Part shown: positions 24,501 to 31,583 of the stretch, piece after piece
Layout: every line of letters starts with the position of its first letter
Position numbering within the stretch: position 1 is the stretch's first letter
Assembly (NCBI GenBank): GCA_964019695.1
Contig: OZ026525.1
Span: 86,249,779-86,313,778 of the forward strand
Reading direction: 5' to 3'
From: Loripinus fragilis
Lineage: Eukaryota; Mollusca; Bivalvia; Lucinida; Lucinidae
Length of the DNA stretch: 64,000 bases
The notes under the pieces: generated by a model
The model's database searches: none
Told to the model about the DNA's origin: nothing
What the model saw: the letters and a program-made list of their open reading frames with translations, nothing else
Made by a program: the position numbers and the translations under genes

Positions 24501-24667
24501 TCTCGTTATCTTGCTTATACTTTCAATTCAGGGCATGCTGTGCCGGACTCTTCAAGGTCATGGTCACTGGGTCAACATCCTGGCACTTAGTACAGATTAT
24601 GTGATGAGAACAGGAGCTTATGATCCCAGGAATGCAGATATTGTACATAAAGACATGTCATTGTCAG
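10476..24667 (+). CDS. NLE1: Notchless protein homologue 1 (NLE1/Rsa4), 5' two-thirds, eight exons
   Basis: Exons: 10476-10622, 11050-11270, 13239-13318, 17552-17628, 19106-19203, 20543-20579, 22843-22998, 24532-24667. All junctions are GT-AG and phases join to 317 codons without a stop. Residues 10-75 are the NLE (ubiquitin-like) domain ([40 protein letters not shown]). The family uses this domain to bind the MIDAS of the AAA ATPase Rea1/Midasin during 60S maturation; Glu63 is a candidate contact. WD repeats end at FWDV (137), IWDP (179), IWDT (227) and VWKG (268), and a fifth begins GHGHWVN (281). Known NLE1 proteins run to about 485 residues, so repeats after the fifth are missing. A tctctag directly before the ATG may be the acceptor of a 5'-UTR intron. 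The family role is nucleolar/nuclear ribosome assembly and Notch modulation. Similarity to vertebrate NLE1 is very strong in every exon. Confidence 0.93.
10760..11012 (+). repeat. Dispersed repeat filling NLE1 intron 1
   Basis: This matches 54720-54990 over about 250 bases, sharing gtctgtattaaa, aggacaatcactttta, agagtcagc, aattttagaaatt and tacagtaggagggtt. It forms well over half of the 427-base intron 1 (10623-11049), so that intron is mostly or wholly repeat-derived. Confidence 0.7.
11290..11965. mobile_element. TIR element with subterminal repeats in NLE1 intron 2
   Basis: The left end carries ggctggtcag..catcaattcagcgtaaa (about 11319) and catcgattcagcgtaaa (about 11353). The right end carries four inverted versions at 11851, 11891, 11914 and 11935 (for example ttgcgctgaattgatg) before acagcc. 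Clustered copies of one motif at both ends resemble transposase-binding sites. No transposase is seen; a short minus-strand frame at 11486-11788 has no recognisable content. Confidence 0.6.
12030..12158 (-). mobile_element. Family D SINE (tRNA-derived), partial
   Basis: Read on the minus strand it has gtggctgagtggtagagtgcttga (A box), gggttgcaggttcgagcctca (B box), then ccttgagcaagacactttatcc. The tail is cut short. It lies in NLE1 intron 2. Confidence 0.7.
12163..12352. mobile_element. Family A MITE in NLE1 intron 2
   Basis: The paired core arms, gaaccaagatctggcatg and cggcctgatctggaccc, and the 3' end cccagcatgcaaagagttta are intact. The 5' end is degenerate where it abuts the family D SINE. 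Confidence 0.75.
12668..12960. repeat. Family H foldback element
   Basis: It contains gtactcaaaagaacgtctcaatgagatggttcttttgagcacc, a near-perfect hairpin at about 12741-12785. Flanking blocks (tttcttatttctcaacc, cacaattttacgcttaaaat) recur at the other H copies. Confidence 0.6.
13000..13195 (+). mobile_element. Family D SINE, full length
   Basis: The head is gggagcgcagtggtagagtgcttgac, slightly shortened in the A box, with ggttcaagcct as B box. The body follows (ccttgggcaagacacatttatcctagcttagtactggttcaa..gaagacccgtccctgtt), with the 3' tail aatcaaatcaaacaaacaaa. It lies upstream of NLE1 exon 3, with the reverse of the family's usual tail absent. Confidence 0.75.
13452..13657. mobile_element. 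Family A MITE in NLE1 intron 3
   Basis: Core arms cagatcaggcccgac and gtcggtcctgatctaga are well preserved, followed by the T-run and gcaaagagttga end. Confidence 0.8.
13687..14315. mobile_element. TIR element AGCGCCCTAGATAAGC in NLE1 intron 3
   Basis: The left end agcgccctagataagc and right end gcttatctagggtgct are inverted with one mismatch. Flanking 8-mers atgttgtc and gtgttgtt match at 6 of 8 positions, compatible with an old hAT-type insertion. Subterminal 'aattgcgta' motifs recur on both sides. Internally, a block of about 45 bases (aaaataaaatcaatacccgactggcatttgtttattagc) is tandemly duplicated at about 14070-14155. Confidence 0.65.
14345..14640. repeat. Family H foldback elements, two hairpins
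   Basis: Hairpins sit at about 14439-14482 (caaaagaaccgtctcgctgagatggttctttt) and 14560-14600 (aaaagaatcatctcactgagacggttcttt). A homopyrimidine-biased patch with ccccccta and ccacccccc follows at 14815-14850. Confidence 0.6.
15190..15436 (+). mobile_element. Family B MITE in NLE1 intron 3
   Basis: The copy runs from aagccgttgtatacttag to cagtatacaaagggtga. Its core at about 15340-15395 is a near-perfect hairpin (gaagacccagatgaaatgc and its complement around ttcattatgca). Confidence 0.75.
15437..16360. other. NLE1 intron 3, unassigned part
   Basis: No exon, RNA gene or element with defined ends is seen. Base composition here is somewhat less AT-rich than in the flanking repeats. Confidence 0.4.
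16361..16655 (+). mobile_element. Family D SINE with duplicated head
   Basis: A block of 62 bases (16361-16422), holding the preceding flank and the SINE head ggagcgcagtggctcagtgg, is repeated in tandem at 16423-16484. The full SINE then continues to the gcaagcaaacaa tail. The flank is included in the duplication, so this is a post-insertion local duplication rather than two insertions. Confidence 0.75.
16790..17001. mobile_element. Family A MITE, complete copy in NLE1 intron 3
   Basis: It opens ttaaccctttgcctactgg and closes cccagtaggcaaagagttaa, so the terminal inverted repeats and flanking TTAA are both visible. This is one of the cleanest copies for defining family ends. Confidence 0.8.
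17062..17403 (+). mobile_element. Family F element, in NLE1 intron 3 close to exon 4
   Basis: Includes gatcttacatg, the inverted ttttattgaatttgttaaac/gtttaatgaattcaataatg pair, gtaaaccactagtggtt and ends at catgtgataaag about 150 bases before exon 4. Confidence 0.65.
17850..17990. repeat. Foldback related to families A/L in NLE1 intron 4
   Basis: ccctgatcagactgctcc and agagcagtctgatctgg form a hairpin; a gtttgcaataaaggctacct block follows. The same arrangement recurs at 34465-34620. Confidence 0.5.
18035..18243. mobile_element. Family C foldback element in NLE1 intron 4
   Basis: Ends are cagtaaaacctgtgtaaa and ttttacacaggttttactg. The halves are largely complementary, with a central hairpin gcagaatgctc..ggagcattctgc. 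Confidence 0.8.
18293..18486 (+). mobile_element. Family D head joined to a family A half
   Basis: A 5' SINE head (gggagcgcagtggcttgactc..gagcctcac) runs directly into the second half of a family A element (ctgatctggatccaaagtgtttgac..gggggcaaagattta). Each partner is cut at the junction, so this is a recombination or deletion joint. Confidence 0.65.
19226..19412 (-). mobile_element. Family D SINE in NLE1 intron 5
   Basis: It lies 23 bases past exon 5, in inverse orientation to the gene. The tail tttgatttgattcttac comes first on the plus strand, and the head tctaccactgagccagt comes last. Confidence 0.75.
19593..19840. mobile_element. Family C foldback element in NLE1 intron 5
   Basis: Ends cagtaaaacctgtgtaaa and ttttacacaggttttactg. 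The left arm carries an extra stretch (tgacaatatgatg..ggccggcctc), so it is longer than the 18035 copy. The central hairpin gcagaatgctcc..ggagcattctgc is intact. Confidence 0.8.
20640..20838 (+). mobile_element. Family D SINE in NLE1 intron 6
   Basis: It starts aagggagcgcagtggctcagtggtacag about 60 bases after exon 6. The A box (tggctcagtgg) and B box (gggttcaagct) are recognisable, with tail aatcaaatcaaacga. Confidence 0.75.
20866..21177. mobile_element. Family A MITE with a partial tandem 5' end in NLE1 intron 6
   Basis: taaactctttgcatgctgggtaa at the left is followed by a second, internal A-type start (ttttgggtaatttttcatgc), then the usual core and the end cagcatgcaaagagtcaa. It looks like a copy inserted into, or recombined with, another copy. 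Confidence 0.7.
21388..21754. mobile_element. CAGGG-ended TIR element with poly-T in NLE1 intron 6
   Basis: The left end caggggattttctgccc and right end gggaaaaagccctg are inverted. A long T homopolymer lies at about 21488-21520. The element contains repeated 'ttttcccaattt' motifs near both ends. No coding capacity is seen. Confidence 0.55.
21862..21985. repeat. Foldback sequence in NLE1 intron 6
   Basis: tcttttggtatcaagtttac at 21865 pairs with gtaaacttgatatcaaaaga at about 21964, and within it gaatgcgtgttgaat pairs with attcaacaagcattc. The hairpin is nested and roughly 120 bases long. Confidence 0.65.
22370..22605. mobile_element. Family L foldback element in NLE1 intron 6
   Basis: It opens taacccttaaagtgccaag and closes gcgcattaagggttaa. 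A core of gtggacccagaacagg and ctgatctgggtccac is shared in style with family A. Confidence 0.65.
22668..22840. repeat. Degenerate family H sequence directly before NLE1 exon 7
   Basis: The H flanking blocks tttcttatttctcaac and atttcacgcttaaaattt are present, but the hairpin is lost. It reaches the exon 7 acceptor (cataacttttcag), so the branch/polypyrimidine region may be repeat-derived. Confidence 0.45.
23130..23265 (+). repeat. Family N fragment in NLE1 intron 7
   Basis: ctgccgaacatcctttggagtttctaagct and ccatgttggaaatcacatgtcacggct match the 3' half of the copy at 32755-32984. Confidence 0.55.
23318..23640 (+). mobile_element. Family F element in NLE1 intron 7
   Basis: A full-length copy, with the inverted ttattgaaattattaaac/gtttaataaattcaataat pair and gtaaaccactagtggtttatcg. 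Confidence 0.65.
24314..24366. repeat. Hairpin in NLE1 intron 7
   Basis: ttcaattttggaatgttcat and atgaacattccaaaaattgaa flank a six-base loop, giving arms of about 20 bases about 170 bases before exon 8. Confidence 0.7.
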
Positions 24668-24734
24668 GTAGGATTAATATCATTGGTGTAGCACCCATTA
24701 GGCAAATTATGCACATGCATAATAATAATAGTAA

Positions 24735-24930
24735 CATAGGTAGCACAGTGGCTCAGTGGTAGAGTGCTTGACTCGAAATGGAGGGCCCCGGGTTCGAGCC
24801 TCACCGTCGCCACTGTGTTGTGTCCTTGAGCAAGAACATTAATCCTAGCTTAGTACTGGTTCAACCCAGGAAGACCCGTCCCTTTATAACTGAAAGATTA
24901 TTGATGGGAGGTAAAGAATCAAACAAACAA
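24735..24930 (+). mobile_element. Family D SINE just after NLE1 exon 8
   Basis: This is a clean copy. The head is gtagcacagtggctcagtggtagag, the B box gggttcgagcc, the body ttgagcaag..gaagacccgtccc and the tail aatcaaacaaacaaaataa. taatagtaacat occurs on both sides (about 24725 and 24931) and looks like the target-site duplication. Confidence 0.8.
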
Positions 24931-24939
24931 AATAATAGT

Positions 24940-25690
24940 AACATTCAAGGGAGGTCACTTAATGTGACAAAAGTGATTTTCCATACTATAAGTAACTGCT
25001 CATAAAGGAAAGAATTCGCTCCCCCTGGGAGCAATTTCTTATCTTTAAGAGAAGTTCCCATTTTGAGAAGGGACACAATTGAAGAGAATTATTGCTTGAT
25101 CGAGTAGTCTCCCTTTGGTGTGTGTAACTTTATTCAGCGTTCTGGCTACGCCATTGAATATTATTTGAATAAAGACAAGTCTTCAGAGAACTATAGCATG
25201 AATTGGGTATAGTTCATTGTTTGGCTTTAAAATTTTATTTTATTGTTAAAGTTTTTTTATCCATTTATGTTGAATGGAATTTCCCACTTTTGGACCAGTC
25301 CATTTCCATTTTAAGGGTTGTTGGGTAGTATTTTTCATTCCTATTCAAAATCAAATAGAAAATTTTGTAAACAGACATCGAAAACCCTGATCAAAGGCTG
25401 CATTTTGCAGTGTCTGATCGGAGTCTGCACATTTTTTGCTCCTCTTATATTTACCCGATAAAGAATTTATTCATACTTTAGGATACACATATAGCAATGT
25501 ACTATGTAGTGTTTTACCCATATAAACCTAGTGTCCTTTTTGTTTGAGGCAAACAGTGTAGACGGAGATCAGAATTGCTTATTACAGCTTTTTTTATTAG
25601 TTTAAAATAAAAATGATAAAAAAAAAAAAAATTGATAGCCCTTAAACCATAAATAGATTGGACCAGTTAATAAACATGGGAAAACCCCAT
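24940..25690. other. Region after the last recognised NLE1 exon
   Basis: I searched this stretch by eye for the remaining WD40 exons and saw none. There is an A-rich run at about 25620-25632 and no element with clear ends. Confidence 0.4.
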
Positions 25691-25699
25691 TTTGCTTAA

Positions 25700-26900
25700 A
25701 TGTTTTTTATATCCCCTGTAAACTTTGTTTGTGGTGGGTATACTGTTTTCACGTTGTCCGTGCGTGCGTCTGTCCGTCCGTCCGTAACGCTTTGTTTCCT
25801 TAATCATTGCTGGATTTTCATCAAACCTTGCAAACATGTTCATATGCAAGACAAATACTTTAAACAAAAAAGTAAGGGCTAGGGGCCAATTCTATTAGAG
25901 TAATTTCCCTTTGTAGTTCTAAATGGCTTTTTGTATAGGGTTTTATGCTTATGCTAGCTATTATAGGCCATACATGGGCCGATCAACTCCTACCACAGCT
26001 TTTGATGGAACAATTTGATACTTTTCCTATACAATGTAGACACATTGAACATATGCATGAAGGAGTTTGGTTCAGAAAAAATTGTGAGAACTTAGACATT
26101 TTTTCCCTATTAAGGCTTTTGTATAGGCATTGATGGTGCCTTCATGGGCCTATCAACTTCTACCACAGCTTTGAATGGAACAATTTGATACTTTGCCTAT
26201 ACTATGTAAACGCATTGAACATATGCATGAAGGAGTTTGGTTCAGAAAAAATAATTTTTAACAAAATTACAGCTGTGAGAACTTAGACAATTTATCCCTA
26301 ATAGGGCTTTTGTATATATGCATAGATGGTGCCTTCATGGGCCGATCAACTCCTACCACAGCTTTTGATGGAGCGATTTGATACTTTGCCTATTCAATAA
26401 AGACACATTGAACATATGCATGAAGGAGTTGGGTTTGGAATAAATATTTTTTGACAAAATGACAGCTGTGAGAACTTAGACAATTTTTCACTTATATGGC
26501 TTTTGTATATGCATGATAGTGCCTTTATGGGCCGATCCACTCCTTCCACAGCTTTTGATGGAGCAATTTGATATTTTGCAGCTACAATAAAGACATATTG
26601 AACATATGCATGAAGAAGTTTGGTTTGGAAAAAATAATTTTTGACAAAATGACAGCTGTTAGAACTTAGACAATTTCCCCTAACAAGGCTTTTGTATATG
26701 CATAGATGGTGCCTTCATGGGCCGATCGACTCCTACCACAGCTTTTGATGGAGCAATTTGATATGTTGCCTATACAATATAGACACATTAAACATATGCA
26801 TAAAGGAGTTTGGTTCGGAAAATATAATTTTTGATAAAATGACATCTATTAGAACTTAGTATATTTTTCTGATATAAGCTTTGATATATAGAGCTTTCAT
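25700..26900 (+). repeat. Tandem array, five units of about 190 bp
   Basis: After a leader with cgtctgtccgtccgtccg, five diverged units start near 25929, 26119, 26308, 26506 and 26691. Each contains gccttcatgggccgatcaac or a variant, accacagcttttgatgga, and catatgcatgaaggagtttgg. The leader-plus-array design is like the elements at 8178-8760 and 33480-34440. It is non-coding. Confidence 0.75.
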
Positions 26901-27189
26901 GTGTGAATAATTTTGTGTATTTGATCTTAACCAAATGTTCCAGATTGCAAGCTTTAAGATCATTTGCACAGATTCTACTGAAATCTTGTTTTCACGGATT
27001 CTACTGAAATCTTGTTTTCAAAAATAGGGTCTGCTGGTTTGAACTATTACTTGGCAAAAAAACGCTTGCCAAAACTAAGTTTTTTTCACTGACTCTTATT
27101 GTGCGGGGGGTATCTAATAAGCATTGCTTATTGACATTTTTCGTATTTACGAGCCAGGTGTGGGCTAGCAATCATTCACATCTACAGAC

Positions 27190-27360
27190 CTCCAGATAAG
27201 AGTGGGTAACTGAAAATAATTTTATTTTTCTTATTCTCAACCGAAACATATGTTGTGGGTACTCAAAAGAACTGTCCCAATGAGACGGTTCTTTTGAGAA
27301 CCCAAAACACATGTTTAAACTGATGGATAAGAAAATGATCACTATTTTACAATAATTATT
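27190..27360. repeat. Family H foldback element
   Basis: The hairpin gtactcaaaagaactgtcccaatgagacggttcttttgagaacc lies at about 27258-27302, with the usual flanking blocks. Confidence 0.65.
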
Positions 27361-27559
27361 TTTGCTTAACTGGCCCTATGCATCTAGATTGTCACTTGAC
27401 TGTATGAAGCATTTTGCACATGCAAATGAGCTTAGTTAGCTGTCATTTGTATTTTTCATGAGGCTTCAAACAATTATGAAAAAACAAAAGAAGCATAAAA
27501 GCCTAGCTTCCAACATTATATTCATTGTAAAATTATGACTTAACATTATGCTTTATTCT

Positions 27560-28130
27560 AACACTGATCGCCTATATAGCCAATGGATAAATTCAGTGAT
27601 TTATTGGATAATAAATCACTGCACAGACTGGGCACAGCCTGGCATGATGTCATTCCGTTGCCAGTTTGATATTCATGAAGTCATCTATCACATATATAGC
27701 CGTGTAATGTTTACAATAGACGGCATAACGTCGTTTTTACAACTAAATGACGTTCAAAACGTGCGTAAAAATACGGATTTCAGTCCAAACAAGAGTAATG
27801 GAAAATTCTAACACTCTGCTCAAGATGGCGGAATCATCATAGACTTTGAAGGATTTGTTCGTATTTTTAGTCTTTATGTGTTAGAATCGAAATAAATTCA
27901 CACTGGCAGTGATTTGTTGCCTAATATATCACTGTCTGTTGGTCAGTCGTAAGTGGATAAATCACTTGTGCTTTGCGCTCGTGATTTATTCACTTTAATG
28001 ACGGACCTCCAGCCAGTGATATATTAAGCAACAAATAACTGCGAGCATGAATCTATTTCTTAAACTAAACAGCTGATTATTTGTTGCTTATGCAACAAAT
28101 AATTAGCTGTTTAGTTTAAGAAATAGATTA
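27560..28130. repeat. Inverted-repeat region with a long hairpin
   Basis: aatctatttcttaaactaaa at 28050 begins a 38-base arm that ends in tttgttgc; after tat it is mirrored by gcaacaaataattagctg and onward to 28129 with one mismatch. Further left, cagtgatttattgg..ataaatcactg and gcctaatatatcactg..cagtgatatattaagc make more pairs. A frame at 27548-27811 crosses these repeats and is not taken as a gene. Confidence 0.65.
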
Positions 28131-28143
28131 TATATATTACCTT

Positions 28144-28392
28144 TAACCCTTTGTATACTAATGGATTCTTCATTCTGATTTGATACAACAAACTTTGGAT
28201 AACCCATGGTACAAATCTAGGGATGTTGGGTTAACATTTTCAAAAACTATTATATTCTTTTGTCTGAATATCATTTTTACTTTTACAAACAGTGTAGACC
28301 CTGATGAAGTGCAGCATTTATGCTGCATTTCACTTGGGTCCTTACTATTTGCAAAAGTACTTGTTTAGGAGTTTCCTGTATGCAAAGGGTTT
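28144..28392 (+). mobile_element. Family B MITE
   Basis: From taaccctttgtatactaatgg to ctgtatgcaaagggtt, with the core hairpin ccctgatgaagtgcagcat and its partner. Confidence 0.75.
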
Positions 28393-28439
28393 TGTCTCTG
28401 TTTTACAAAGCAAGACCTTTCAGTACTATTGTTGGGGTT

Positions 28440-28830
28440 CAGAGGATAATGTATTCCCTCGGGGTTGGCACAGGCTTGAAAAGTACTTGAATATACAGGA
28501 CTGTCTTGGAAAGTCCTTGAAAATTAAATTTGCCTTGAAAAGTACTTGAAAAACACTCAAAGGCCTTGAAAACTCCTTGAATTTTACCATCTACAGGAGG
28601 ATTGAACACTGTCTTTGGAGACCTAAATCAGTATAAATTATGGTGCCTTTATTTGGTGCAATTTTATACTACTTTTTTAAAATTTATGTCTTTAGTAGTC
28701 AAAAACAGAATTTTAACGTGTAAATCAGTATTTTTCATAAGTTTCCAGTCCTTGAAAACAGTAGGGAAGTCTTAGAAGTCCTTGAAAAGTCCTTGAATTT
28801 TACACAAACTTGCCTGTATGAACCTTGTGT
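28440..28830 (+). mobile_element. Family G element
   Basis: A run of spaced 'ccttgaaaa(g/c)tacttgaa' motifs, then a T-rich part and closing cagtccttgaaaac..gcctgtatgaacc. It matches 41405-41822 along its length. The left end is disturbed by an unrelated gggttcagaggataatgt block. Confidence 0.65.
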
Positions 28831-28884
28831 TTGGGTTCAGAGGAAAATGTATTCCCTGAAAGACTTGTAATTGTTGGACTAAGA

Positions 28885-29000
28885 AAAAAACGTCACTGCA
28901 TTGTTTCCTTGAGCAAGACACATTATCATCTGCTTAAAACTGGTTGAATCCAGGAAAACAGGAAATTTTCCCGACATGACTGAAAAATTGTTCACATATA
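28885..29000 (+). mobile_element. Family D SINE tail fragment
   Basis: Only the body survives (cgtcactgcattgtttccttgagcaagacacatta..actggttgaatccagg..gactgaaaaattgtt); the tRNA head is absent. Confidence 0.6.
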
Positions 29001-29194
29001 GAATCATAAATTGTCAATACAAAATGTATAGATTATGTACAAAAAAAGACCATTAATTGATTTACATTCTGTTCCTGTTTACTCAACAAGGTCTCTTGCT
29101 TTATGCATTGGGTTCCTAGAAAATCGTATACTAAACTTTGATTGTTGCAAATACAAAATGTATAGAAAAATGGAAAAATGACTAATCCAAGCAT

Positions 29195-29417
29195 AAGAAA
29201 GTTCGGATCCAGAGCAGGCCCAACATTTGTTGGGCCTGATCTGGGTTCTAACTGTTTGCAAATATTATCAACAGACAAAGTTATCACTTGCAGACAAAGG
29301 ATTAACCCTAGATGTATACTGGAAACCCCTAAATGGGTACTTTGGCAAACAGTGGAGACCCAGATGAAATGCCACAAAATGAGGCACTTCACCTGGTCCG
29401 AACTGTTTGCTTAAATA
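29195..29417 (+). mobile_element. Family A and B half-copies joined
   Basis: 29200-29300 is an A-like core hairpin (ggatccagagcaggcccaac and gttgggcctgatctggg). It runs into the second half of a family B copy at 29302-29417, with a hairpin around gcaaacagtggagacccag and ggtccgaactgtttgc. Confidence 0.6.
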
Positions 29418-29732
29418 AAAACAACACCCATTGGCGAAAGTTTTTCAGGATTATTCTTGAATTCAGGATTTTGAGACTGACTTTCTATGGAGACTGACTT
29501 TATATGGAAAGTCAATCTCAAAAATACTGAATTACAAGGATTATAATGGCTTCTCTGGAGCAGTTTAACTAAAGACAGCTGACCATTTAAACTTAAAGTT
29601 GTCAAGATTTTGCATGAATACTGCAAATTAAGATTGAAATTTCCAAAGTTCAGGATTTTGGAAATGTTGAACTTTCTCCCATGCAACCCTCAGAAATTGA
29701 AGTACATCTTAATTTGGGAGTTCTTACTGGTG
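29418..29732. other. Short interval with small repeats
   Basis: gactgactttctatggagactgactttatatgg is a short tandem. From about 29650 the sequence is a diverged continuation of family B on the minus strand. No gene is seen. Confidence 0.4.
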
Positions 29733-29829
29733 ATCCCTATATACGTACAATGGACCATCCCAGGATCATTGTACCAAACCAGATGGAAGAATTCATTATT
29801 ATGCAAAGAGTTAGCAGTTTCCATGCTAG

Positions 29830-30205
29830 CTGCGACTTTTGTCATCTGCTGTTAACCTTTACAAACTGTTTGGACCCAGATCAGGACAGACAAAACGTCG
29901 GTCCTGATCTAGATCCAAACCGTTTGACACTCTGATAGTGTTCATGAAAGAATTTTTTGAAAAGGTTAATTTTGAAAAATTTAGCAGACAACAACAAAAG
30001 CATGAAAATAAACCATCAAGCAGAGTCAACAGGATAAAGGGAACAATCAGTTTGGATCAAGATAAGGACCGACAAAATGTTGGTCCTTATCTGGATCCAA
30101 ACTGTTTGACCTCTGATAGTGTTCATGAAAGAATTTTTTGAAAAAGTTAATTTTGAAAAAAGTCAGCAGATGACAAAAAAAAAATCCCACCCATCCAAAG
30201 AGCTA
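29830..30205. mobile_element. Two family A MITEs in a row (left duplicate)
   Basis: Cores lie at about 29866-29930 (cagatcaggacagac and gtcggtcctgatctaga) and 30050-30110 (aagataaggaccgac and ttggtccttatctgg). They sit directly downstream of the truncated gene copy. Confidence 0.75.
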
Positions 30206-30657
30206 ACAGGATACAGGGATACTTGAATCGGCATGGGGAGCAAGACTTCCTGTGCTTTTACACGAGGCAAATCCGGTCTTCCATACTTCCTCAATATTAA
30301 TCAAGCTATCAGAATTATAGAAGTTGACATTTCCACCGGTATGTAGCAAATGTTTGTCATCAGGGACACCTGCCTTTGTACGATAGTAGTGTAGTGCCGC
30401 GTTTTTCAGGTGGCTCAGTCTATCCGTCCCCGTGTCAGAGATCGGCGTGTCGGAATCATGACATGCATTGTTTTTCTTCACAAGCGCTCTATATTTGATG
30501 TCACCAAAGATTAAGCTTGGTACTTCTGGTTCTTTGAAGTGAAACTTGAAGATGAATTCCTCAATATTAGGACCAGCTGGTAGGAACGTGTTACAGTTAG
30601 TTTCAGGAGTGAGCACACCTGTACCACTGTTAAAGCTAAAACACTCTTCACTAACGA
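30203..30657 (-). pseudogene. Truncated duplicate of the membrane-protein ectodomain exon
   Basis: The last 149 codons and stop (TAG at 30203) of the gene at 31130-32704 are repeated here without any membrane segments. All five ectodomain cysteines remain, and there is no stop or frameshift. By my codon-by-codon reading, 13 codons differ silently from the parent and only three change a residue (Ala/Pro, Pro/Ser, Arg/Lys). The frame continues upstream to 30820 only through family B and A sequence, so an upstream start codon there is not convincing. It is probably a 3'-end gene fragment, but the excess of silent changes suggests it was, or is, constrained. Use as an alternative terminal exon cannot be excluded; I see no strong acceptor at the junction. 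Confidence 0.8.
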
Positions 30658-30659
30658 TG

Positions 30660-31583
30660 ACCCCTTGATATTTACAATAAACCATCCCAGGATCATTGTA
30701 CCAATCCAGATGGAAGAATTCATTATTATGCAAAGAGTAAGCAGTTTCCATGCTAGCTGGGACTTTTGTCATCTGCTGTTTACCTTTGCAAACAATGTGG
30801 ACCCAAATCAGGACTGACAAAACGTCGGTCCAGATCTGGATCCAAACTGTTTGACACTTTGATAGTGTTCATGAAAGATTTTTTTGAAAAAGTAAATTTT
30901 GAAAAAAGTCAGCAGATGACAACAAAAGCATGAAAATTAACCAGCAAGCAGAGTTAACAGGTTAAAGGGAGCAAATAGTTTGGACCCTGATCAGGACCGA
31001 CAAAAGGCGGTCCTGATCTGGATCCAAACTGTTTGACACTCTGATAGTGTTCATGAAATTTTTTTTTGAAAAAGTTAATTTTGAAAAAAGTCAGCAGATG
31101 ACAACAAAAAATCCCACCCATCCAAAGAGCTAACAGGATACAGCGATACTGGAATCGGCATGGGGAGCAAGACTTCCTGTGCTTTTACACGAGGCAAATC
31201 CGGTCTTCCATACTTCCTCAATATTGATCAAGCTATCAGAATTATAGAAGTTGACATTTCCACCGGTATGTAGCAAATGTTTGTCGTCAGGGACACCTGC
31301 CTTTGTACGATAATAGTGTAGTGCGGCATTCTTCAGGTGGCTCAGTCTATCCGTCCCTGTGTCAGAGATGGGCGTGTCAGGATCATGGCATGCATTGTTT
31401 TTCTTCACAAGCGCTCTATATTTGATATCACCGAAGATTAAGCTAGGTACTTCTGGTTCTCTGAAGTGAAACTTGAAGATGAATTCCTCAATATTAGGAC
31501 CAGCTGGTAGGAACGTGTTACAGTTAGTTTCAGGAGTGAGCACACCTGTACCACTGTTAAAGCTAAAACACTCTTCACTAATG
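30660..31583. repeat. Tandem duplication, right copy
   Basis: This is the partner of 29733-30657. Its right-hand part is the intact gene's own 3' end. The left part holds a family B end (30660-30745) and two family A elements (30755-31130). Confidence 0.85.
30755..31130. mobile_element. Two family A MITEs in a row (right duplicate)
   Basis: Core arms lie at about 30795-30845 (caaatcaggactgac and gtcggtccagatctgg) and 30985-31030 (cctgatcaggaccgac and ggcggtcctgatctgg). The latter ends against the stop codon of the gene. Confidence 0.75.

Larger units (their letters stand above)
29733..30657. repeat. Tandem duplication, left copy (about 925 bp)
   Basis: This copy matches 30660-31583 from end to end. 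It consists of part of a family B element, two family A elements, and the last 149 codons plus stop of the neighbouring membrane-protein gene. The internal breakpoint at about 30657 joins family B sequence to coding sequence. Confidence 0.85.

Noticed and set aside
25929..26880. CRISPR-like array
   Set aside because: Units of about 190 bp are contiguous and diverged, without short constant repeats and unique spacers; the genome is eukaryotic.
29033..29392. Minus frame of 119 codons
   Set aside because: Built from half-copies of families A and B.
30511..30820. N-terminal extension of the truncated membrane-protein copy as a real start
   Set aside because: Codons upstream of the duplication breakpoint are family B and family A sequence, and the same MITE sequence occurs at the matching place in the left flank.
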